The notes under the pieces were generated by a model. The model was not told where the DNA came from. It was given only the letters and a program-made list of their open reading frames with translations, and made no database searches. The translations under genes were made by a program, and so were the position numbers. 64,000 bases of DNA from Triatoma infestans (lineage: Eukaryota; Arthropoda; Insecta; Hemiptera; Reduviidae): contig JAAEAF010014486.1 in NCBI GenBank assembly GCA_011037195.1, positions 95,637 to 159,636 on the forward strand, in the 5' to 3' direction. Shown here one piece after another: positions 50,608 to 59,195 of this stretch (position 1 is its first letter; each line of letters opens with the position of its first letter).

Positions 50608-50767
50608 ATACAATGTTTTAAACAAAAGGGGGGGAAAAAAGTACAGAATTACAATTCATTTTGCTGTCTTTTTGTTGACTGCGGTTATTATAACTGTTGT
50701 GTTATAAGAAGGTATATTAACAACGAATGTCTACTAGCTGAATATCTAAATTTATATTTTACAACAC

Positions 50768-50881
50768 TCATACGTCCGCTTGCAGTTGGTTATGTGAAAG
50801 TTGTACTTTTTCTCCCGGTTTAAAAGCAGGCATTCCTAAGTATGGGCAAGATGCACATCGAAACGCATCTCCAAGATAGCA
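50768..50881 (-). CDS. CIAPIN1: CIAPIN1 last exon
   Basis: [20 protein letters not shown] then [10 protein letters not shown] and a short tail to TGA; 38 codons including stop. It carries the second half of the CxxC...CxxC motif. Confidence 0.93.
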   Translation of the reverse strand, partial: CYLGDAFRCASCPYLGMPAFKPGEKVQLSHNQLQADV

Positions 50882-51083
50882 CTGAAAAGTCATTGAAATT
50901 ATAAGATGAAAATCAAAATATGGCGATTAGCAGGTAATTTAGTACTAGAGATGTAGATTACATTGCCACAAGAGGATTGTTTAAATAGCACAGGTTCTCC
51001 TTTTGCTGGAGTCTCTTGTTCAAGCTCAGCAAGTCCGCAAGAACAATTTTTGCAAGCTTTTCTCTTTCCTATGCTACCACACA
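50768..51083 (-). CDS. CIAPIN1: Anamorsin/CIAPIN1 (DRE2 homologue), last two exons
   Basis: Anamorsin is the cytosolic Fe-S protein that receives electrons from NDOR1/TAH18 for cytosolic Fe-S cluster assembly. The visible C-terminal domain has both conserved cysteine sets: [15 protein letters not shown] (motif A, cluster ligands; the exon starts inside this region) and CGNC...CASC (motif B), then [13 protein letters not shown]. Exons: 50962-51083 (acceptor TTTCAG, donor GTAATC) and 50768-50881 (acceptor TTTTCAG, stop TGA at 50770-50768). They join in frame. The N-terminal methyltransferase-like domain exons were not found to the right within the window. One Glu is missing in GLAELEQE relative to the copy at 44 kb. 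Tail-to-tail with Top2. Confidence 0.93.
50962..51083 (-). CDS. CIAPIN1: CIAPIN1 penultimate exon
   Basis: Begins with two bases completing a codon, then [20 protein letters not shown] to QSSCGN. 122 nt. The matching pseudo-exon is at 44045-44168. Confidence 0.92.
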
Positions 51084-51249
51084 CTGAAACAACAACACAT
51101 TCACATAATGTAACTGAATTGTACATAACGTTTTTATTTTTAGTGAAAATGGTTCTGAATAATAAAATAAAATCTGATTATGATATTCTGTTAATGCTGT
51201 TATTAAAATTCTAAATGAAAAATTGTCTTCAAACTTGAGTAGTATATAA

Positions 51250-52020
51250 TAGGGGCTCCGAGGACATTCTTCCCGTATATCCCTTTTTCCTTTAAGTACT
51301 AAGGGGGATCTTTCAAGACCGTACCTACCCGCTTAAGGTTTACGGTCTCCCGCTGCAAGCAACGGGATCGTTTAACAAGAAGGGGTTGTCACTACCATGG
51401 AAGGACTTATAGTGCAATACCCGACCGTAGAAGTGCCGAAGCACCCGCCCGCTTGACCCATTTAAGGGCAGGTTGAGATACGCTCTACCAGCGCGCAGTG
51501 ATCCCACATAGTGGTCACACTCCACTCCCAGAAGCTAGAGAAGGCACCCCTATCTTGCAGGCTCTGGTAAACCGCGCACACCCAGCGCAAATGCGCTTCC
51601 AGCTACGGGGCTTAATTATATTGATTAAACCGGGGTTTAATTTATATTGCGAGTCTCCTCCCGCTCAACTCATGACCTCGGTCATTGGAGTTATTGGCTA
51701 AACCATGGCCACTACGAATCCTACCTCATGCAAGCAACTGGCTCGGAAAATAGCTTGCCCCCGTAGTTCAGAATTTCAACTCTAATGAGCTAGCGCGACT
51801 GATCGCATGCCCGATGGATCTACAGATTCCTATCCATTGCCTCAAGTATAGGGGTTTCAGTAACCCAGGTAACTTACAGGCAACCCTGTAAGGGGAAAGG
51901 ATCAGAATTGGATTAGGTGAGGTGAGGGATTCCCCAACCTGGAGAGCCAGAGGCTGATTGCAGCCGAAGGATGGGCGATGGTGACGCCACATACCCACGC
52001 CCTAGGGCTCCGAGGACAGA
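51250..52020. mobile_element. GC-richer retroposon-like block between 14-bp direct repeats
   Basis: GGGCTCCGAGGACA occurs just inside 51250 and again at about 52006-52019, with a 740-bp block between them that is clearly less AT-rich than its surroundings. There is no recognisable ORF, no poly(A) and no inverted ends. It could be a LINE 5' UTR fragment or a non-autonomous retroposon. Confidence 0.45.
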
Positions 52021-52139
52021 ATTTTACTCCCTACTCACTTATCCCCTCACCCGCCACTTAACCCCCTCTCCCCAAACGTTACCTACCATCCTCCCACGAC
52101 CTCCCGCACCGTAGAAGAAGAGGTGTCAAAAACTTCTTT

Positions 52140-52235
52140 TTTTTTCTGCTGAGGTCAGCAAAAGCGATCTCGCAACCTTCGCCATACAAGTCCATGACTT
52201 TCACCACTCAGATATTGTGGTAACTTGGGAATCCT
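52140..52235 (-). mobile_element. tRNA-derived SINE-like fragment
   Basis: The minus strand reads GAGTGGTGAAAGTCATGG, ACTTGTATGG, CGAAGGTTGCGAGATCGC: A box, TGT loop and B-box-like order, related to 42735-42785. Confidence 0.4.
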
Positions 52236-52283
52236 TATACCTCACCCAAATACTTCTCCCTCATCTCTCCCTTTTCTTTCCCA

Positions 52284-52447
52284 TATATTGCAAACATTGT
52301 GCACATATAGAGGCTAATAAACTACGAATTGAAAATGCAATGCAAAGGTCAATGAACTCTGCCCCAGTCCAGAGTTCATTGACCTTTGCATTGCATTTTC
52401 AATTCGTAGTTTATTAGCCTCTATATGTGCACAATGTTTGCAATATA
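52284..52447. repeat. Perfect hairpin: 77-bp arms, 10-bp loop
   Basis: 52284-52360 and 52371-52447 are exact reverse complements (77/77) around GCCCCAGTCC. The sequence is not low-complexity. 52448-53185 beyond it is AT-rich with no gene. Confidence 0.95.
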
Positions 52448-53869
52448 CTTCCTGATTATACTTATTTATTTATTTTTACACTAAGTCTTAAATAGAGAAG
52501 CCCTTCCACGCCCCCTCTTTGTTTATGATAAAACTATTTTTATCGGTCAAGTATTTTACCAACACATAAATCCAATCCAATATAGTGATTTCTGAAACAG
52601 ATACGTAAGTTTTTTTTTGGTAAACAATAAACTTAAATCAAAATAAAAAATAAACTTAATCTATGCCTCCTTCTTATATACCTTACTTGTTTAAGATAAA
52701 TCTATTTTTTTTGTCGATCAAGTATATTGACAACAAATGTATTCAATCCAGGTATATTGATTTATGAGTCAGTTACTTCTGTAAGTTTTTTTTTTTTGAT
52801 AGAGCTTAAAGTCGTTGGTCTGTTATCTAGCGCAATGTACGACAAAGTAGTTACTGATGTCCTTTGTCGAACTAGTTGTTTATACATTAAACGAAATAAT
52901 TAAAGAAACGAAAAAAGCAGGTGTTTAATCAGAGATTTAGTAACTGTTGTAACTCAATTTATGTACTAAATTCCCCATATTTTTAATCACTTTTCTAATC
53001 TAAAACGTACTCAATTTACACACATAATTCGTACTTAAGTTTTCGGTTAAAAATGTAAAAGTCGAAAGTGCCCATCTTTCAGATTGACATGTAAGAAATA
53101 AAAGTAAGAACAGCGGTCTTAACTGGACTTATATAAATTTGGTTATATATTTTTAAACACGTCTTATTAGAGCAAAAATAATTTCGTGGTGGTTTGTTCC
53201 GCAGAGCTGGAAAGCATCAGAGACATTTTCCGTGGTAGCCTGCTTCATTTTGTGGTCATCGACAGATGGGCGTTCGCCCATCTTCGTGAGCGTTTTTCAG
53301 ACAGTGTGACAACACAGACTTGCACAGAGCAAATTCAGTTTTACACAACTGACTCCTGAAGTAGTAATATCTTACATCTAGTGGAAAGCTGATCAAACAG
53401 CAATAATGTAATTTTCAAAAAAATCGTCTGTCGAACTAATTGTTTGTACAATTAAACAAATTAATTAGAGAAAAGAAAAATAAAAGAAGCTTAGTAGAAC
53501 TAGTAGTCTTTTATCTCAATTTACGTATAAAATTCCCCATATTTTTAAAAACTTTTCTAATCTAAGAAGCACTCAATTTACGTACTTAATTCCCCCAAAA
53601 TACTGATCAGTTTCCAATTTAATTGGTAAATGAATTATTCTATATTTTTAACCATTTTTGTAATCTAATTTGCATTCAATTTACATATACAATTCCTATA
53701 GAGAATTTATTAAATTAATGGGATTTATACCACACCTAAATATAAGTAACTTCCTGAGAGAATAACAGATTGATTTTTGCTCCTAGAATCGTGGATGTGC
53801 TAATGAGTCATGACGAATGATTAGACAATAGAGAATGTATTGTGTTAAATGTCTTTGGATTTTGGTCAG

Positions 53870-55031
53870 GTTAATATGTTTTGGGTAAAATCACTGCACA
53901 AAGCAGTGACTGCAATAAAATTTGTCGAATAACCAAGAAAAACACAGATATACAAAAGTTTACACAATCTTCTACAATCTCAATATAATTATTAATTGGT
54001 AGAGAGATAAAACTAAATGCCGAAACAACATAATTTATCATTTTTTCTCTGTTCTTGGTATTTTCTGGTATGTTTAACTGTATACCAGTCACTTTCTTTT
54101 GTTCTTATTCGCCTAATATACATGCTGTAACAAATTATTAAATACAAGACAACAACTGTTTTGTAGAGTGTCTGTTAGCCTTGTCCACATCTTCGCAAAA
54201 GAAACAGAATACATTGAAGCTTGACGGAAATAACGTTTGCTACTTTCCAATATAGATAAGATAAACAGTCTTCTAAAGGGTTGTACATATCGTTGGTTGC
54301 TTCGTAATAATTTCCAATGCAGTAGCTATAAATTGTAGCTTCTAGTCTTGTAATACCATGTTCTTTGGCAGAAGTAGACGAAAATGTTTCTTTTAATCTC
54401 ATATCCGGACAATTTATAAAATCTATAATATGGTTACCGATTTTCTTATTAACGCCCATAAACTTATTGAATATTTTAACTCTTGCGTTAGAAGTTAACC
54501 AAGATAAACAATCCTTACCAACGGTTTTATCGTTATTCACAATTACATTACAATCGTTCTTATACTCTCCTTGGAGCAAAAGTTAATGTTATTAGTTAAA
54601 TAACTACCCATTTCTGTTTGATTAAATATTCCAGCAAAGTCCTGAGTTATATCCAAATCCATTAGGTAGTAATCTTCCTTTTTTAGTTGGTTTAATAATT
54701 CTTGCAATTCTTTTTGTAAATTCTCCAATTTAACACCTGATAGCTCGTCTTTGTATGGTATACATACTGGGTTGTTATATTTTTTTTGTAAATATCTCCT
54801 AAACGTTCTTCTCCAATTACTGTTTGACACCTTTAGCATCTGGTTCTTGCTGTCTAGTAAAAAAGGTAGTTTGGCTTTAACACCATGTCTCGCACAAACA
54901 AATTTACCGAATTTCCCTCGGAGATAACTGTTAAAAGAGCCAGTTAAAAGGTAACTGTATACTGAGATGGATGAGGGGTTGGGCGGGGGGTGCCGCCATG
55001 TTGTGCAGAAAACTGTTTTAGATCCGATCAA
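53870..55031 (-). pseudogene. Unidentified protein of the REP-2 element (frameshifted)
   Basis: Three ORFs in line on the minus strand: 54543-55031 (162 codons), 54175-54579 (134) and 53871-54092 (73). They read as one protein broken by shifts near 54575 and 54180. Notable pieces: KKEDYYLMDLDITQDFAGIF, VNNDKTVGKDCLSWLTSNAR followed by VKIFNKF, IGNHIIDFINCPDMRLKETF, HGITRLEATIYSY and REKMINYVVSAFSFISLPIN. The composition is protein-like. I do not recognise the family with certainty. The D-L-D-I-T, K-I-F-N-K and T-R-L-E-x-x order is faintly like rolling-circle replication initiators. That is a guess, with no HUH motif seen. Confidence 0.55.
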
Positions 55032-55466
55032 TTCTATCTACTAATTTACTACCATATTTAGGTATACATGCTTGTGAGGATGTGAATGTTGTGTGAAAAA
55101 GTGAAATAATGACTGGAATGCATAGTTATAAAAAACTTAATTGTAACAATCGTTTAATTTTAAATGAAGAATGAATTTTAAATATTAGTTTAAATCGTTA
55201 TTTAATTTTATTTTGTGTATTTTATATTCTATTTTGGTTAGTAAATCTCCCTTCAACAACAGAGTTTTAAAAATTAGACCTCCACGTGTTGTGTCCATTG
55301 TAAGGAAAATTTGCCCTTTAACAACCCAAACACGTGTTTTCCCACCCGGCTGGCCATATCCCTTGACCTAGTTTAAGAGTTTAGTTTTAAGATACAGTTA
55401 ATTCAGTTAGTGTGAAAACTAAGTTTGCTCTGTGCAAATATGTGTTGTCACAATGTCTGAAAAACG

Positions 55467-55504
55467 CATCCTGAAGATGGGCGAACGCCCGAAACCGGTC
55501 GATG
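55467..55504 (+). ncRNA. Hammerhead-ribozyme-like core (REP-2 right end)
   Basis: CATC, CTGAAGA, T, GGGC-GAAC-GCCC, GAAAC, CGGTC, GATG. CATC/GATG form helix I, GGGC/GCCC helix II, and ACCGGT is a palindromic helix III that would need two RNA copies. One extra base follows CTGANGA compared with the textbook core. Cleavage would follow GTC. Confidence 0.5.
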
Positions 55505-55639
55505 ACCACAAAATGAAGCAGGCTACCATGGAAAATGTCTCTGATGCTATCTACTAACTTGGAATTTTTGCTAAATGTTTTCTTGATTTGATTAATTCAG
55601 AAATCTGAATTAGTTAAATTCGACTAGAGCCATAAATCA

Positions 55640-55930
55640 AATGGTTAAAGGTTTTTCTTAATCTTGGAATGCAGCAATGCGTAAAATATAGTTTAGTATT
55701 TTATAGGTGATAAGCACAATACATTTTATAAAGTGGCACATTAGAGGACACTTTACACTATAGCTTCCCCCTCTAGAATCTTCCAAAATTCATCCCTTGG
55801 AAAAATGATTCAAATAAATGTGGTAGTCTTTATGTGTGTAGGGAGCATGCCAAACCTGGAACCATTTTTCAGGAAACACAAAAATTAGCAGCGGATAAGC
55901 ACTTTATCGTATCATTTTTTTAATTTAATT
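55640..55930 (-). repeat. REP-1 fragment
   Basis: Reverse-order REP-1 text (GTGGCACATTAGAGGACACT). A second piece lies at 56640-56830. Confidence 0.45.
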
Positions 55931-55934
55931 TTTG

Positions 55935-56640
55935 GGGGGGGGGGTGCAACAACTGCGGGTTATTAGCGCCCTCCATTTAATCATTAACCGAATCTTTGGA
56001 TTTTACCGAAACTTTCGTGACGGATCTGGTAAAACGAAATATGCATCAAGTTTTAGCTTCCTGCGATGGTTTATACTTGAATTATATTGCTTTGCTGAAA
56101 TACTTGCTCCAACAAGAAATAAAAAATTTAAATCTGTAACCTCAAAAGTTACGAACAAAAAAGCCCTAAAAGAGGGGCAGGCAGTTACTGGGCTGGTCTA
56201 CTTAGGGCGAAAATTGCATAGCCTTGGATACATTATGTGATCAAAAGACGGCACTTAAAATAAGGACGTGAAGACAGTTAGCGATGAAAAACTCATTAAA
56301 CTTAACAGTATCCAGGGAGAAAGCTTAAGAAATCTGCACGACAAGAATTAAACAGAAATCTGGCCGTCAGAGAAAGTATGGAAGCTACCATTACAGATTT
56401 GGGAAACTGCAGACAACAGGAGTAGTTGGTCATTTTTAAGAATGTCTCAGGAAAGGATATCTAGAAAGTTAGTACTATCGGTGCCTCAAGGGAGAAGGAG
56501 GAGAGGTAGGCCAAGGATGTCAAAGAAGGTATGGCAGGTTGGGGACTCACCCTGAAGGATGCCACAAATCTGAAATTATGGCGGGGAAAAAGTAACCAGA
56601 GGAACAGAATAATGGTTAGTAGTCTTAAAAAGTTGACAAA
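55935..56640 (+). pseudogene. Decayed LINE C-terminus
   Basis: Near 56480-56520 the frame reads VPQGRRRRGRPRMSKKVW, the basic GRRRRGRPR tail found at the end of several LINE ORF2 proteins, followed by DATNLKLW-like text. Upstream the frame is broken. 56831-57640 holds no recognised feature beyond homopolymer runs. Confidence 0.45.
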
Positions 56641-57639
56641 GAAAACCCCATATTGGGGAAATTCCTAAAGAAAATGGGCATTTTCTCTAGGAAAATGGAC
56701 AAAGTACATATTTTATTCACACAAACATACTGATAATTAGCTTAAGACAATTTTTTGTTTTCAGAGGACTCGAAACATGTATTTCTGGTGAAAACTCAAT
56801 TCCTAAAATAAAAAATATTTTCTCTTATAAGTGAAAGATTTTTTATACATTCAAGACTAAAAAGAATCTTTTTTAAAAAGAATTTTTTTTTTAGTGGAGT
56901 AATTGTTTCAGTACTACTATAGTGCAGTCAGGGCCGGCGCGGCGCGTCCTATTCGTGCAATATGTCCAGGCCTATAGCTGCAAAAGTTCAGGGATTTTTG
57001 AAGTTAAACCAAAATATTTCGAGGGTGCTCTTGTCTGTTTAGGGAATAGTCATCTAAACATTCTGAGTAAATAAAAAAAAAATTGTCAATGCGAAATAAA
57101 ATATTTCAATGAAATGTTTGTACGGCAATGGCCAGAGGAGTTTTTAAAGAAGAAAATTCTTTGTTGTTCTACGGTGCCCTTCTTAAGGAGCTGTAAAATT
57201 TATTGGGGAAAATACATTATTGTACAGCATTGTATTTACAAAAAAGTACATAGATTTATAACAATAAAAGAAAAATTTTAATTAAAGAAATATTAACAGA
57301 AGAAATTATAAAAGAGAAGTAACAGTAAAATGATGTTAACAATAAGAGAGAATAAAACGATAAAGATACCTTTATCTTTATCCTACCTTCGGGTAGGAGA
57401 AGAGAGAACGTTGAGATTGAAATGAAGAGTATTTTGTTTTTAATTTAAAAAAACTGTTAAAAGCTGAGAGGGATAAGAAAAATGTTTATAGTGAGGCGCG
57501 GCAATTTCAAATTTGGAAGAACAAATTACTGGCGAGTATCTTTTTTTAGGGTGAGAAAAATATTGTTATGATTTCTTTGACTTTTTTTTTTTTTTTGACC
57601 TTCTGAACTTGCAGATTAGCCAGTCATTCTATATATATA

Positions 57640-58202
57640 TTAGTGATCAACTCTATTAAATTAATATTGAATTATTTTTTATGTGGGTGTATATTGTTTT
57701 CATCACATCCTTATCACCATTTACTAATAATGTCTGTAGGTTAGTCGGTAGGTCTATTCCTAAGAAAACGTTTTGAATGGTTAAAATGTCAGGGTTATTG
57801 AAGTCGCTGGCATAATTGATAGTCAGAACATGTTTAGAGCGAGCAGTGCTGTCAATTTTTTTGTTAATCATGTCTAGTTCATGCTGTCTGAGTCTTTTTG
57901 TAAAAACTGTTTGGATTCACCTATGTAGCAAGCCAAGCGTTGCAGTTGGGTGTAATACATTGAAGTTTGTATACCCTCTGTGTTTTGTTAGTTTTTCATT
58001 AGGATCTTTAATTTTTGAGAAGATTTTATTTAGTTTGTGGGTGGGAGAGAAGCCTGTTCGGCGGTTGGTGTTATTGATTCTATTGGAAATAGGACTAATG
58101 AAGGTGAGCGAGTGATGAATGATGGGAGGTTCAATATTCGTGTTAGGTGGAATGTTTTGGGGGTTCTGCGTTGGAGGTTTGTTTATGTAGTTTTGGATGT
58201 AT
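57640..58202 (-). pseudogene. Penelope-like element C-terminus (GIY-YIG region), cut by the Gypsy insertion
   Basis: The minus ORF 57917-58261 (its first codons are LTR) has SPISNRINNTNRRTGFSPTH and LNKIFSKIKDPNEKLTKHRG. After a stop, RLRQHELDMINKKIDSTARS then KHVLTINYASDFNN and a VFLGIDL block follow, the linker and GIY-YIG/C-terminal pattern of PLEs. The RT part would be right of 64000, beyond the Gypsy element. Confidence 0.6.
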
Positions 58203-58282
58203 TGTATTACTTGTGTGGACGAAGGGTAGAGTCCAGTATACAAAATTATCCCTTTCACCACTCGAGTGCGTGCGTGTTTGGT

Positions 58283-58553
58283 GGTCCTGAAAAGGGCTGG
58301 CTACAATTATGTAGGCACAGCAATGTTCTTAGCCGCAGTAGTGTTCACACGTCACTAGGTGGCCCTGAACAGGGCCGGCTACAAATATGTCGGCACAGAA
58401 TCACTAACGGCGCGCCCCGTGGGGAAACCAGCCAGTTGGGGTGGCCCTGAAAAGGGCCGACCTCAATGTTTGCCAAAGTGAATTATGCGCCTGCTCTAAT
58501 AAGGACACTACGCCAACCCACAGAAAGTGATATGAGATGCCCTGAAAAGGGCC
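58283..58553 (-). promoter_or_regulatory. Array of four histone-mRNA-type 3' stem-loops in the 3' LTR
   Basis: On minus: 58538-58553 GGCCCTTTTCAGGGCA, 58443-58458 GGCCCTTTTCAGGGCC, 58361-58376 GGCCCTGTTCAGGGCC, 58283-58298 AGCCCTTTTCAGGACC. The second is a perfect six-base-pair stem with UUUC loop, the SLBP-bound histone consensus. Three are followed by ACC, as in histone mRNAs. A purine-rich GGTGAAAGGGATAA lies about 25 nt past the last. Confidence 0.7.
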
Positions 58554-58925
58554 GTGAGCTTGTAACAGGCAACCGGCTTTGGGAGCCCCGGCAGTGTGGC
58601 GAGCACCCCGATAAACCCCTGTACCAATTAGACCTGTTCCTTGCTCCACCTCGAACTGTGGTGGCGTGAGCGATTCTCTTGCCTCTGTAGCCGGTGTAGT
58701 CGTGCTAGTGCGGCTCGGTCTTCAGCACTCTCTTCTCTCTCCAGCGAATGTTTATCAAAAAAAGTGATGTATTTATGTTGGTCCGGCCAGTGCAATTCTT
58801 GGCTGCTACAGAGATTTCAATCAGCTTGTAAGTAAGGCCAGGCAGTAATCTTCTCGCTAGAGTTAGTTGTTTCTTCTTTAAAATTTTTTCCAATACTGTT
58901 GCGGACCCGGCCGTCTGTGCCGTTT

Positions 58926-58932
58926 ATAAAGC
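58926..58932 (-). promoter_or_regulatory. TATA box of the 3' LTR
   Basis: TTTATAAA region on plus. On minus, about 30 nt downstream, an AACAGT initiator-like site occurs. Confidence 0.5.
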
Positions 58933-59195
58933 AGAGTCGACCGTGTCGCGCTCTGGCGTTGCGACTGTGCCGCTGTCTCTGTGTCAACCAAAGAACTACA
59001 CTGCCTTCCCTCGTCTTGAAAAAGACTTTTTAAATTTTGGGCTATTTGCCTCTTTTCTTTTTATTTTATTTTTTATTTTTATACAGAACATATATACATA
59101 TATAAAAAAATACATTTATTTACAAAATCATGTAGCTGTTCAATTATAAGAAGATATAGTTGGGGTCCCAACATGCCTCCGCCCTAATTGAAGCG

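Larger units (their letters stand above)
53186..55550. mobile_element. REP-2 autonomous-like element: inverted ends plus an unidentified protein
   Basis: Inverted ends of about 160 bp: 53186-53350 (minus sense) and 55395-55550 (plus sense), sharing GACATTTTCC, TAGCCTGCTTCATTTTGTGG and GGGCGTTCGCCCATCTTC. Between them lies a minus-strand coding remnant. REP-2 ends without a body occur at 7410, 10345 and 12184. The right end has a complete hammerhead-like core (55467-55504). Confidence 0.7.
58203..59173 (-). repeat. 3' LTR (971 bp)
   Basis: On minus it begins TGTTGGGACC and ends ATACA. TATA box at 58926-58932 (TTTATAAA on plus). AATAAA (59115-59120 on minus) lies only upstream of TATA. Four histone-type stem-loops lie downstream of the predicted start site. 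Confidence 0.9.

Noticed and set aside
51141..58000. Upstream exons of CIAPIN1
   Set aside because: I looked for an acidic linker and the methyltransferase-like region on the minus strand and found none; they are either beyond the window or interrupted.
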